DNA from: Vitellaria paradoxa
Taxonomy: Eukaryota; Streptophyta; Magnoliopsida; Ericales; Sapotaceae
Direction of reading: 5' to 3'
Length of the DNA stretch: 64,000 bases
Assembly (NCBI GenBank): GCA_019916065.1
Contig: JAINTL010000058.1
Span: 124,001-188,000 of the forward strand
The position numbers and the translations under genes were made by a program. Below the pieces are notes generated by a model. The model made no database searches. It saw only the letters and a program-made list of their open reading frames with translations, and had not been told where the DNA came from. Below, in pieces: positions 29,817 to 42,103 of the stretch; positions within the stretch are counted from its first letter, which is position 1; every line of letters starts with the position of its first letter.

Positions 29817-30592
29817 TGGGACTCCATGATGGTCATTTTGTGGTAGAAGGTTGCGATGTTACGGTTTTGTTTGTAATGTCAGTGATTTTAATATGCTTGG
29901 TTTTAAGTAATATGACTTGGTGTTACTTTTCATCCTATCATAGTTTTTTAAACATCAATCATTTCTCTCATTCAAATTCATGCCAATGAAATATTTTCCA
30001 ATTTAAACTCAGCATCTAAGTGTTAGTTATCACAAAGAAAAAAAAGAAAAAAAGCTCTTAAGTGTTAGCCCTTTTCTCAATTCAAACTCGACTTCTGAGT
30101 GTTAGTAATTTTTTATATTAATTTTTTTATTTTCAATTATTTATTTTCTATTTTCAAATAAATTAAATAGGAGATAATATTAATTTTCTATTAAAGTGAT
30201 TTTTTTTTTACTTCAATGTTTCCAAACTGTATCAGCTATATCCATTCTTTTCAATAAACTAACTAAATGGGAATTTAAATTTAGTCATAAATAGATATTA
30301 AATTTTTTACTTGGACCTTAATCATATTTCCAAATCATAAGCTTCCAGATCATGCATGTAACCAGAAGTCAAATTAATTTCCAAACAAGAAGTCAAACTT
30401 GAGAACTTCAGTTTTTCGAAAATGATTATTCTTACATATTAATTTCCTGCCTGTCAGATCAAATGCAACTATAAAAGAAGAAAAGAAGAAAACTGTCATT
30501 CTATAAAAGAAAAATTCTTACATATTAACTGCCATTCTATAAAAAAGAAAACTGCATTAACAAAAATTGGGGCATTAATGTGAATGACTCTT

Positions 30593-31045
30593 TTGCACCT
30601 GGTATATCGAAGACCAAAAGCAACTATACCCCAACCAAACTGCTTGAGACATAAAATACTACACAAAATTATAGCCACAACATATAAAAACTGTCAGCTG
30701 AGATAAAAAAAAGGGTAGAAAAATTGCATTAACAAAAACTGAAGCATCAATGTGATCGACCCCCACAACACATAACCATTGCACCTGGTGTATCAAAGAC
30801 CAAAAGCAACTATACCCAAACCAAACTGCTAGCTGGCATAAAAAATGCACACAATTATAGCCACAACACATAAAAACTGCACACAATTGCAGCCACAACG
30901 CATAACCCTTGCACTTGGTATATCAAAGACCAAAAGCAACTATACCCAAACCAAACTGCTAGCTGACATAAAAACTGCACACTATTGCAGTCACAACACA
31001 TAAAACTGCACACAATTGCAGCCATAACACATAAAAACTACAAGG
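30593..31045. repeat. Direct repeats inside the MULE 3' of the transposase
   Basis: A unit beginning TTGCACCTGGTATATC and running through GACCAAAAGCAACTATACCC occurs at 30593, 30779 and 30909. Shorter words GCACACAATTGCAGCCA and CACAACACATAAAA recur between them. Confidence 0.8.
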
Positions 31046-31364
31046 TGAGATTAAAAAAAATAACAGGAAACTGAATTAACAAAAAATGGGCATCAATGTC
31101 ATTGACAATAATATCCAGTAACTACAGATTTGTGAATCCTATATACGTTCACTCCCACAACACATAACCCTTGCATCTAGTATACCCAAAACAAACTGTA
31201 CCAAGCTGTTCCACATGTACCCAAAAAACTCTTCTAACTATCTATATGTATCCAAAACATTAGATTTTCCTGTTTTTTAGTGTCAACAAACTGTACTAAC
31301 TATCCATATACCCAAAAACCTAATTACAGATTTTCTCCCAAAACAAATTACTGACTGATTTCTG

Positions 31365-34300
31365 CTACGTCACTGCTGAAGATTGTGTTTCTGCCACTGA
31401 AGACTGTGTTGGTGGTGGTGGTGGTGTCTGATTGCTGCCAAATACTTCTTGATGTACTCCTTGACTTGTTGATGTCCTATGAATTTGTTTTCCTTGGCTT
31501 GCTACTACTTGTTTATTAGCAGACTTGCGCTTTTGCGATGAAACAAATATAAACACTTCAATACTCAAGTATTAAAATACAAAGAAACAAATTACATGAA
31601 TGTAAAATATCTTACCTTCACTGGACCTCTCTGGCATGTCTTTTTATTATGCCCCAGTTGCCCACAATTTTTGCAAACAATGCTGTGCCATTTTCGTTGT
31701 TGACTTGTGCCTGCAGCTGGCTCATCTTCCGCTCTTCTTCTGTTTTTTCTTGGCCTACTTGGGAGTCTTCTAAGCCTAGGAGGTTCAATGGGATCCCCAA
31801 ATACCTCGGTTTCCCACATTGACTCATCCAGGATGGGGTGAATAATTCTGTCATAAGTCTCCAAATACTTCGCCTTGCTGAAATATGGTTCGCATAAAAC
31901 TTCCATGTTTATCCTCTTGGACAGGGCACATGCTGCCCCATGCTTGCAAGGTATACCGTATATATTCCAACCCCCACAGGAGCAAGTCCTCCTATCCAAA
32001 TATACAACATGTCTAGTTTGTCTATCAAGCACCTCGAACTCATCCCCTCCTGCAAACACAACGCTGCATTTCCTACTTTCTTGACTCATCTTCTCCAACT
32101 TACTTTTTGTATTTTAAGTGACAACACCCTCCCATGTTTTTGCCTGATCCACCCTAGCATAAATTCTTTCCATCATCTTCCTTCTAATCCCATCAAGTAG
32201 AGTCAAAATAGGTTTGCTCCTCAACTCACCTACCCAGTTATTGAATGACTTGGTGAAGTTATTTGTAAGATGATCTACCCTCACAACATGATTGAACTTA
32301 TGCTTGGCCCATAGCTTTAAGGGAACTTACATCATCTATTTATGGGCAGCAGGGCGTATACTTTTTTATCTCCTCCATTACCTTCTTAAACGCACTGGCA
32401 TTACATGCCTTAGCTGCTGCCCAGAATAGGCGCCTCAATTGGATGCTAGGATGATTTTCTCTAAAGTTAGAGTATAGATGCCTCACACACCTTCTCTGAG
32501 TTGCACCAGGAAAGAATTCACGAATTGCCGCCTCAATTCCCTTAACAAATTTTTCAAAATTTAAGTATAAAATTAAATTAAAAATGAAACTAAGCTACTA
32601 TAAAAATTAAAAATGAAAATTTAATTATAAAAATTAAATTCGAATTTTCCAAAACAAACATGAACTGAATAAATGTGTAGAATTATTCCAAACAAATATG
32701 AACTGAATAAATGTGTAGAATAATTGGAACTATGACATGAGCTATTAGAATTATTCTAAACTGCTAGTTCATTAACTCTATCCCGTAACTAGGCAATTGA
32801 AAATTGTAAATTGACTTATTCAAGGAAAATTTAGCATCATTTAGAATACGGTACCATTTTTTGGGAATTTAAACAAATATGAAGGAGAAATAAATAAGAA
32901 GAAAATATAATAACACAAGTAAATACATACCTTCTGTCCGTTAGACATAAAAGTCCATGGCTTCTCAGGCCTATGCAGGTTTGCAGGTTGTCCATGAAAA
33001 AGCCCCAGCTTTGCTTGTTTCAGTCTTTACAATTCCAATTGCAACTGGAAATATGCCTTCATCGCCATCAAGTGCAATGGCTGCCAACAAAACACCACCA
33101 TATGGGCCTTTAAGATGGCAACCATCCAAACCGATGAAAGGCCTACATCCTTTTACTAATCCTGTCATAACTGCCTCAAAACATACAAATATCCTATGAT
33201 AATATGGATTTGGCTGCCCAAAAACCCTCTCATACTGAATTTTGACAATACTGCCAGGGTTGGTCTTCCGTACTTGAACTGCATACATCGGTAGTTTATT
33301 ATAGCTCTCCTTGAAACTTTCCTCTATTTTTTCCATTGCTTTCCATCTTGCTCTATATAGCTGCATCCAACTAACCTCTATGCTGTATTTCCTTAAAAGC
33401 TTAGCTTTCATTCTTGCCAACTTCATCCCAGGATTCTCTCTTAATCTCTCACTCAATTTCTCCGCTATCCATGTCGATGTTGCCTCAGAATTTTTGGGGT
33501 TTGCAATACAATTATGTGAAGGATTTATGGACTTAATTTGATATATGATTCCATCACTTGTGGGTGAGGCATGAATACGCCATAGGCACCTATCGCTGCC
33601 ACAGTGGGCAGTGACTCTTGTCCTCTCATTTTTATCTCTAATAATCTTAAACCCCTCTTGAATAATGTAATCCTTTAACACTTTTCTGAAAATGGTTCAC
33701 ATTTTCAAACATCAATCTTTTTTTTTTAATTTGATCTTCTCTCTTTTTTTTGCAACATAAATTTCCCCTACTTTGTTTTTTTGTTTAACATTCACATCAA
33801 CATCTATATCAACATCACAGGAATCATTAGAAACATAACCTTCCATTTGTTCATCCCCATTGTCTTCACCCTGACCATCTTCAACTGACGTTTCTTCATT
33901 CTCACCAGCATTGTCAAGACCCAATCCATCACTACCAAGACTCACTTTATCACTATCAAAGCTCAACTCATCACTATCAAAAGAAAAAATGAATCATCCT
34001 CAAAATCAGACAAAGAAGCACTACCACAATTTACTTTTGCCTCTGTCTCAGGCACAGGGACACTACCAGTGGTTGCCTCAAGTAAAAGAAGTGGTGGTGG
34101 ACCTTGTGGTGGTGGAACTTCCAAATACTGAATCTCTACAAATAGATCTATCTCACGCTTTCCAACAATCTCAAACATGAATAACAACTCAGAGTCTGAA
34201 TCTATTTCAAATCTAACCGTTCCCATTTGGTAGTACACTTTAACAACAACCCTAGCTGATGAAGCAATATCACGTAATGCATGCTGCCAAATGTCATCTA

Positions 34301-34403
34301 AAAGATTTAATCTAGAGTATGTGTCAGGATCAAGGTTCTTAATTGTAAAAACGATTTCTCTGTAATGCACTGTGACATCATAACGTGCAAATAACGGTGC
34401 CAT
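31365..34403 (-). pseudogene. MuDR/MULE transposase, degenerate
   Basis: Minus strand, ATG at 34403 (an acceptor TATAG lies just upstream, with a non-coding leader exon near 35,350-35,480). Domain order: a PB1-like N-terminal domain (34403-33970); an acidic region (33960-33712); the MuDR DNA-binding domain (LKDYIIQEGFKIIRDKNER, to ~33500); the MULE catalytic domain with FIGLDGCHLKGPYGG (~33140); an intron 32930-32541; the rest of the catalytic region (RRCVRHLYSNFR; NNFTKSFNNWV); a SWIM finger ([16 protein letters not shown]); a CCHC knuckle (CKNCGQLGHNKKTC); and a short final exon to 31365. Lesions: frame shifts near 33985, 33690 and 32365; an 8 bp tandem duplication at 32974-32989; TAG at 32336-32338; TAA at 32327-32329; and TAA at 32114-32116. 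No product of normal length is possible. Confidence 0.9.
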
Positions 34404-34785
34404 TTGTAACCTATAATATAAAAAGATTAAATTATTAATTCAAAACATGTACTAAATTATACATCTTGAATTTCTAACCTAGTCCTTCTAAAGAAATATT
34501 TTTAAGTTATATAAGTATTAAATAATAAATTTACAAAATAAATTAAAATATAATATAAATAATAAATTAATTTTATTATTTTTGTTATGGTTTGAAAAAA
34601 GAGAGTAAAATAATGTTAAATTAAATAGTAATAACATCATCAAACAGTATGTGTAAACTAGTCATTAAAGAGAGCATAAAACATTCAGTAAACAGTCAAT
34701 AAACAACATATTATACTAAGGCTAATTAGTTCATACAAAATTTTCCATTCTCCAATAAATAATGTTTAATAACACGAGAACATGC

Positions 34786-34960
34786 ATAGCAGACAATACT
34801 CATGTGAGGGACCAACAAAAACTGACAAAAACTATATGTAAAGCACATATATATGTATATGCATAGAAGATATGTAAAGCACAAGTACAGAATCAGACAT
34901 GCATAGAAGACAATAGTCATGTGAGGGACCAACAAAAACCGACAAAAAGTATCCGAGGGA
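34786..34960. repeat. Short direct duplication in the transposase leader intron
   Basis: The words GCATAG(C/A)AGACAATA(C/G)TCA and TGTGAGGGACCAACAAAAA occur twice, near 34785-34830 and 34900-34950. Confidence 0.7.
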
Positions 34961-35582
34961 CCACAAATTTCTTCAACTTTCAACAGCCACAAAAAGACAC
35001 ACACAAAACTCTAAGCCGTAAACTGGAAACATGCCAAACCGTAAATTGAAACATGCCAAAACCCCTCCATTACGTTACCAAATCAAAATATTCCATAACA
35101 CACAAAAAATGTGTCCCACAAATATGTGCCTTAGAACAACCCAATCAGAAAATCCCAAATCGTAAACCTCACACAAACCCTAAGGTAACAAAACTAGAAA
35201 CCCCTGTAACCAAAAGATTACTCAAATAAAAAAAACAACTGAGTTATGAAATCCAATAACCCCCATAACAAAATCAACACATTGACTGAAAGAAAAACCC
35301 TAAAACATCCCCAAAAAGAAAAAAAAAATCAGAAGAAAAGAAATACCTTCTGTTGAGCGTAAGCCCCACCAAACGAAGATGAAGGGAAAATTCATTGGAT
35401 TTTACTCGTGGAAGTCGAGTGAAGTATGGCTTCAAATCCTCAGACGAAAGAAAAGTGAAGCCCCATCAAACACATCTTCGTATGGGGTGTGTGTAATGCA
35501 AGCGTACAGTTGATTGAGTCAGATTAATTGACCATCAAGTGAAAATAGGGGTAATTTCGACTTTACAACTCAAAACTTAACA

Positions 35583-35720
35583 GCGTTAGATGCAATTGTA
35601 ACAGAAGGGGGTCTAGGTTAGTAATATTTCAAAATAAGAAAATTTTATGTAATTTTCAAAAGTTGAGAGAATGCCTATATAATTATCCAAATGTCGAAGG
35701 GGCCTAAGTGTAATTTACCC
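35583..35720 (-). repeat. Right terminal inverted repeat of the MULE
   Basis: Reverse complement partner of 28175-28312. The outer end is CTAAGTGTAATTTACCC. Confidence 0.9.
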
Positions 35721-35865
35721 TGAAGATAAAAGTTTAAAAAAAATATCCACTTAGGTTTGGTGCCGTATTTGAAGGTAAACTGAGAATTCAAAATTTGGAT
35801 TTAAATATCCGCCTCCGCTTAGATATTATCAATGATAGTGGAGGGTATTGCTGGAAATTTAATGA

Positions 35866-36071
35866 ACAGTGCTGAAGTCTGAAGGGAAGCTTCTCTCTCT
35901 CCTCTCGTCGCCTTCTCCGTTCTCTTTTGACTTACCGGTCATACACGATCTCATTTCTTTGAAATTACAGACTTTTGATCTTTGATTTTGGGTCAATATA
36001 TACAGGCTCTTGTTTCCATTTTCGCATTCAAGTCGCTGCGCTCTGATCAATCTCTGCCTTTTTTTTTGGTG
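35866..36071 (+). other. Probable 5' UTR exon of the histidine methyltransferase gene
   Basis: A pyrimidine-rich leader (CTTCTCTCTCTCCTCTCGTC) runs to a donor GTATGT at 36072. The next exon opens at 37437 and carries the start codon. The transcription start is not defined by sequence. Confidence 0.5.
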
Positions 36072-37477
36072 GTATGTTCCGAATTCTCTGCTCGTATTGA
36101 GTTCATGTTAATGTGTCCGATGCTGTCGTAACTTACATTTGTCTCTGGATTTTGCTCATGGATGCGATCCAATATGTGGGTTTGCTTTGTTTTCGCGAAT
36201 TTTTTAGGATTTCGGTTTAAGGAATAATATGAAATTTCTGCTTTTTTTTTTTCTTTTTTTTTCCCTAATTCATGTTTCTGGGATTTGTTTTTGGTAATAA
36301 GGATTACTTTTGTTTTTATAGACAGTCTTCCACATTTGAATTTTCCGTGAATTTTGGAAGTCTATTGATTCCGGGAAAGAGGGTCCTCTTTGGGTGAAGA
36401 GGGTATGCCCATTTATTGAAAATATGACGGATTGATCAATTAGTCACGAATGCTTTTGACTCATAACATGGCCTGTCTCTTAGATGTAATTGAAGATATA
36501 GTTAGTTTTAGTTGTTTAATTTTCATATTTTAAGTTGTGATGAGTTCTAGGTTAAATTTTCTACCAATTTATGTTGCTTGATTGTCATGACATTTTTTTT
36601 TTTGGCCTTTTTGTGTGCTGTAATGTCCTAGTTTTTGTTATTATATTGGAATTGATTTCAATGTGTTCGAAGTGTAATCTTCAGGGCCTTTTTCAGTCTC
36701 GTGAAATCACTTCTTTTTTTGGACTGGACATTCCTTATGGAAGGCAGAGCTACAGATGTTTGGCTCTTCCTAGGTTTTGGTTATTCTGGCTTACTTTAAC
36801 TCACGTTTTTCTTTGACTTCTAAATGTTGATTTCATATATTTTGTCTAAAGTTTAATGGTGTATGAGTATTATGACAATTCACTTCCTTATTGTTTGGGT
36901 GCTTTATGAAAATTGGATGAGTTTACTGTGAAACAAGTATGTTATTGCTGTGAAACAAGTACCATTGTAGTTGAACTTGTTTACTACATTTTGTCATATT
37001 GGTTTCTAAACTGACAGATATTTCACAATTACCAACTCTTACTCCTTCTATGTTAGTGAACATTTATACTTATGCGACTGTTTCTTGTTTTAGTGTAATA
37101 TGTTATAACTTATATGAGACATTCTGTTATTTTCAGTTGGTTGGACATTAAAACGACCGCCAGTTTTTTAGAGTTCTTTTTCTATGGCAGTTCTGAATTT
37201 TTGTAGATTCATTAGGTTTATATATGGTCTCCATTTGTTTTGAATTCCCCTTACATAGAATCATTAAGTTCTTCGGGGTTTGGATTTAGTGATTGGGATA
37301 ATTACTGTCTTGGGTTTTGACTTTTGGTTATTTGTTGCTGGGGTATGACTTTACAGCAAAATATGTGCTGTGCCACCTTAAGCATTTCTAGTTTTCCTGC
37401 TTCTGTAACTATTTTTCTGAAGTTCTTCCATTACAGGTGCCCTTTGCGGAGGATTTTAGCCCAAGGAGTACACCATA

Positions 37478-40400
37478 ATGCGTGCACCATCACTTCTTGC
37501 ACAGTGCTTGCCGGGCTTGGTTCCCCATGATCGGGGTAGTCATAGTATGTCCACCATTTCTGAGAGAGTTGTGCATCTCCCTTCACCAGCTGTGGAGATT
37601 CTCCCATCCAAGGTATATTCAGCTTTTGCATATATCTCAGCTATGCTCATGGGGATGCATCACAAGAAATTTTAGATTCCCGTTGCTTGATGTGAAGCTT
37701 TTGATTTGTTCAATATGATTTGTGGCAACTTGAAATTCAAGTGCTCATCACTTTCCTTTCTGCAGATGGCTCACCCTTACAAGTATGCTGGTGAGAACGT
37801 AGAATTGCAAGGGCTCAATGTTTTCAAGGTATTTTAACTACCAGTAAAAATTACTTGCTATGGTTTTATGGAAATCTGGGTGTGGAATTAACCATATTGC
37901 AACAATTAGTTGGTTACTGATTCATTGATTTTTAAAAGCTGAACATTCAAGAAAGGTTCAACGTCTCATGCATCAGTGGTCTTGTGTTGTGTGAAATGTT
38001 TTTGTTATTTAAGATTAGAACATATTTAAAAAGTGACAGCTTTTATTTTGGGGTCGTATACCTCTTGCATATCAGGTTAAAGTATTAAATTTATCATGCC
38101 TATTTCTTCCTCTTGCAGGGAAGAATTAGTGTTGCTGATATAATTGGTTTTACTGGCTCTGAAATGATATCTTCAAAACCTGATGGTAAGTGCATCATTT
38201 CCCAGCAGCAGCCTTCAAACACATGAACAAAGCTGTTGATTGAAAGGCTTCACCCTAACCTGAAGTTTGGAATGATACATGATTATTTCATTAGGCTTTG
38301 TTTCTAAAAGTTAATCTGGCTTTGGTGCAGGACTGCTGAAATCTTGGGACAGCTCATTTGATCTTGTTAATGTCCTTAGGCATGAAATTCGTGATGGACA
38401 ACTGAGCTTTAGAGGCAAAAGGGTACTTGAGGTAATTCTTAAATTTACATGATTTGAATCTTAGATCTTGCTAATGATTGACAATTGGATGACATGCTGC
38501 GTTTATGTTTTGAACTGTATGATATTCTTTTTTGTTTAAGGCTCTCTAACCATCTATGGCTTAAAAGACTGATACGAGTTCTGTTTCAGTATTCATTATA
38601 AATCCACTTCCCCAAGTATATGCATGCATGGACAAACACAGCTACATTAACCATATTTTTTTCCTACAAAAGAAGTTCTTTTGTTGTAGATGAAGCAAAG
38701 AATTTCTCTATGTTACACCCATGTTCATTTGTGGGTCTATGCTTGAATTCTTATTCTGTAAACAGCAAGAATGGACACTGGCTTGTCCGCTAGGTTTGTT
38801 TAGGGCGCCGCACAAGCTATTCGTATATTAATATCAGTCTGTAGACTGCTTCATACTTGTTTCTTGGCGACAAAATTCTTTCCACTTTACAATTCATAGG
38901 AATTTATGATTCATTATGTATATATCAGATATTGTATACATAAGTTAGTTGTGTTATTTAATTACTTATCAGATAAAATAAGTGTTTGGTTATTTAGAAA
39001 AGGGATTTTGAGGGAAGTTAAAGATAAAAGTTAGTGCAAGGTTGGCCTTTATGTCATTATGAAACTGAAAGTGTTTAATATAATAAGAGGACCTTCATGC
39101 TATTCAAATGTGATAACAAATAAAAAAATAAATTGTGGTCCACATTATGATTCCAAAATGCATGATATGGACTTTAGACATACAATAACCTCCTCTAGCA
39201 TGGTTTAGTTCAATATGAATTGATTCGAGTTGTGTAAATAGACTACTGAACCAATTTCCCTAGAAATTTCCTTTCTCATATTGTTTCTCCTGTTCTATTG
39301 CTATATGAGTTGAAAATTTCTATTTGATTATGTTGCATTTAAAGTTCAGAATTGATTATTTTATTTTATTTTATTTTTTCAGCTTAGCTGCAGCTATGGA
39401 CTTCCAGGAATCTTTGCTTGCCTGAAGGTATATTAATAATCTCTTGCCTGTTTCTTATTCTAATTTAGTTTTGCTCTGTACATATATATATATTTTTTTG
39501 TGAACAAAGCTTTGTACATAATTGATTCAGTTTCAAAGTATGACTGAGTCAGTTGAATTATTATATTTTGTTTCCATTATTGGTTTGAGTTCCAATTTCT
39601 CCATTTTTTTTTTTTTTGGTATACCTAGAGAAATCACCCAAGGTAGGGCCTTTGGACCCAGCCCTAAATTACAAACTCCCGGGGGACTGATAAACATCCC
39701 AGTTGGGCTTTGGGTAAATCTCAAGTTGTGCTTGTGCACTACAGGGTTTTTGCATGTACTGACTTGTGCTTCCCTGAGTTCCTTTATTTTTTTTATTTTT
39801 AATTGCACTTTTGAGTCAGCCTGAGGTTTGCGATGCTGAAATAATTTCAATGTTTATTTTGTATATTTTATTTTGTAATTTTTTTTTTCAGACGAACTTC
39901 CTCATTAAGCTATTTGTCTCCTGCTGTTATTAGTTACAAAGGGTCTTTTTTCCCCCACAAGTGTTACTTGTTAACAAGGCTATACTATTTCAAAGTTTGC
40001 ACATAGTTGAACCAGCTTACTTTTAAGCACAAATACTGCATAATCACCTAATGGTTTTTTTTTTTTTCAAATGTGTTAATTTTTGGAACTAACTGATTTG
40101 CAGGTAATTTCTAATATAAAATAAGTTTATGTAAAATTGTTACTAGGTACTTTTAACCATTTCTCACATCTAAGATTTTAAAATGATTGCAAAATAAGTG
40201 AAGTTTATAATTAGCAATCTTATAGTTTTTCCTTAAATTTCAATTATAGCACAACATTATAGATAAAATATCATATCTATTTGTTACATATATTATAGTT
40301 TTTATTCCTTACATTATCCTATGAACAAAACAATGTAAGTTTTATTCATAAAAAAATATAGTTATAGATTATTTCAACCATTTCATGTTTGTCCTTGTTT

Positions 40401-42103
40401 AATTTATATATTCAATATATATATATATATTTTTCATTTTAATGATCTACAATTTGTATATGTCACATTTTTAGTTCTCTGTTATATGAATTTGAAAATT
40501 AACTTTTTACAAAACAAACTTTTTTTCACACGCATCGCATTAGCACCACCTCGGAGTGCAAGGATACAGATGAGAAACATGCTATATTAAGAAAACATTT
40601 ATTTAGATGAAATGAACTCTCCAACTGTTCTGATTCATTTGCTAAACCCATTACAGGGAGCTGCTACAGTGCACTTTCAAGATCTTAATGCAGAAACTAT
40701 AAGATGCACAACTATCCCTAATGTCCTGGCCAATCTCGAGCAGGCTCGGGACAGGCAAAGCCGACAGCCAGAGAGCCCCCTGACTCCATCAAGGCAAACT
40801 CTTGCCCCGGCGGTCCATTTCTATGCTGGGGATTGGGAAGAACTTCCCACGGTCTTATCCGTTGTGAGGAATGATGGATGTGAAGTGCCAGCAGCAATGA
40901 GCCTCAGCTTTTCCGAGGAGGATTTTACCGATTGTTGTAGCCAAGATGGAAGCAATAGCATCGTGGGACATGAATCTTCCTCGAGGAGATCAAGGAAGCT
41001 CTCAGGAAGCAGGGCATGGGAGAGAGCTAGTGAAACGGACCAGGGGGAAGAAGGTGGTTATGATATTATTTTGATGACAGAGATTCCATATTCATTGACG
41101 TCTTTGAAGAAGCTATACGCTCTTATAAAAAAGGTTGGTTGGTTTCTTCCGTACTCGTTTTCATTCAATATGTGTTAGAAAACTTCATGCAACATTAGTG
41201 CCTTTTCTTCTGAGTTTTAACAAATATCTTTGCTATCGTGTTGCTCCTAATATTGCAAAAAAAACTCAAAAATAGAAAAAAAAATTGTAATTAATTTGAA
41301 TTTTGAGGGAATGTATTAAAGTTTGCTTGAATATATATAATGGGTAAAAAGATGCCCACATGGGGATAGTTCAGCGGTGAAACCTATAGCAATTGAAGTA
41401 AAAGTTATTAGTTCAAACCCGCTAGGCATTACCTGGCTCTTGGTTCTGGTGAGGTGGATCAAGAGCTCTTGGATTTGACTAGGGGGGGCTGTAGTTAAGG
41501 GTTTACTGTAGCTGTAGTAGTAAATCCAAAACGATGTCGTTTCACTCCTTTTTTTATTCAAAACTACGCTGTTTTACTTACGTTCTCATATTCGAATACA
41601 TCAATTCATGTTCGAATGTGGTGTTTTTTTCATTCAAATGCATATTTGAATATATAAATTCATATTCGAATATGGGAGACTTAAGTGAAACGGCGCCGTT
41701 TTGAGGAGAAAAACGCCGAAACGACGTCGTTTTGGGGTTACTACAGCCTGCCGTGGCCCCCCTTATTACTGTTGCTGAAAGTGAGGATGCCTCTAAAGTA
41801 AACGTGTCAGTTTAGAGTAGAATGCTGAAAGCCTGAAAATTTATGGAATCTGAGCATTTTTTCCATTCTTTTCCTACTGAAGTTTGATTCCATTTATTTA
41901 TTTATTATTATGATTATTATTATTTTTACCAGTGCTTGAGGCCTCCGTATGGAATATTATTCTTGGCCACAAAGAAGAACTACGTTGGTTCCAACAGTGC
42001 GACACGGCACCTGAGAAGTCTGGTGGACGAGGAGGGGATTTTTGGAGCCCATCTGGTCAAAGAGACGACCGACCGAGAGATTTGGAAGTTCTTCCTCAGA
42101 TGA
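37478..42103 (+). CDS. Histidine protein methyltransferase 1 homolog (METTL18-like, At2g43320 type)
   Basis: SAM-dependent methyltransferase. The animal/yeast relatives (METTL18/Hpm1) methylate a histidine of ribosomal protein L3; the plant substrate is inferred. Coding exons 37478-37612, 37766-37828, 38119-38185, 38331-38431, 39383-39427, 40657-41133, 41933-42103 join in phase to 352 residues, the length I recall for the Arabidopsis protein. The exon that opens at 37437 holds ~41 bases of leader before ATG. The SAM-binding fold is seen in RVLELSCSYGLPGIFACLKG followed by the acidic-loop region VHFQDLNAETIRC. The family signature GRISVADIIGFTGSE and the C-terminal block CLRPPYGILFLATKKNYVG are present. 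A long Ser/Glu-rich insertion (SSRRSRKLSGSRAWERASE) lies between the GDWEELP strand and the YDIILMTEIPYS motif. A 2.9 kb MULE arm ends just upstream, and a MITE and a SINE-like element sit in the last intron. Confidence 0.92.
41353..41475 (+). mobile_element. Possible tRNA-derived SINE
   Basis: In the last intron of the methyltransferase gene. Box A-like GGGATAGTTCAGCGGTGAAA and box B-like TTAGTTCAAACCCGC are spaced as in a tRNA-type pol III promoter. A GC-richer body (CTGGCTCTTGGTTCTGGTGA) follows. No poly(A) tail or target duplication is clear because a second element abuts. Confidence 0.5.
41481..41764. mobile_element. MITE with ~60 bp inverted ends carrying AAACGACGTCGTTT-type palindromes
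   Basis: Left end AGGGGGGGCTGTAGTTAAGG; right end read inward AGGGGGGCCACGGCAGG, then CTGTAGTAA and CCAAAACGACGTCGTTTCG. The left arm carries the same order (CTGTAGTAGTAA, CCAAAACGATGTCGTTTC). The interior contains AAACGGCGCCGTTTT and ATATTCGAATATG palindromes. No target duplication was found. Confidence 0.55.

Larger units (their letters stand above)
28166..35729. mobile_element. Full-length MuDR-type MULE with TIRs and 9 bp target duplication
   Basis: Element 28175-35720 (7,546 bp). The flanks TAAAGATAA (28166-28174) and TGAAGATAA (35721-35729) match at 8 of 9 bases, as expected for an aged Mutator insertion. The two ends are long inverted repeats. Between them lie a + strand GRF zinc-finger gene (29419 onward), three tandem ~250 bp repeats at 28,68x-29,36x, and a minus strand MULE transposase gene (34403-31365). 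The transposase and accessory frames are broken, so the copy cannot supply its own transposase. The right end lies about 130-140 bp from the presumed first exon of the methyltransferase gene. Confidence 0.92.
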
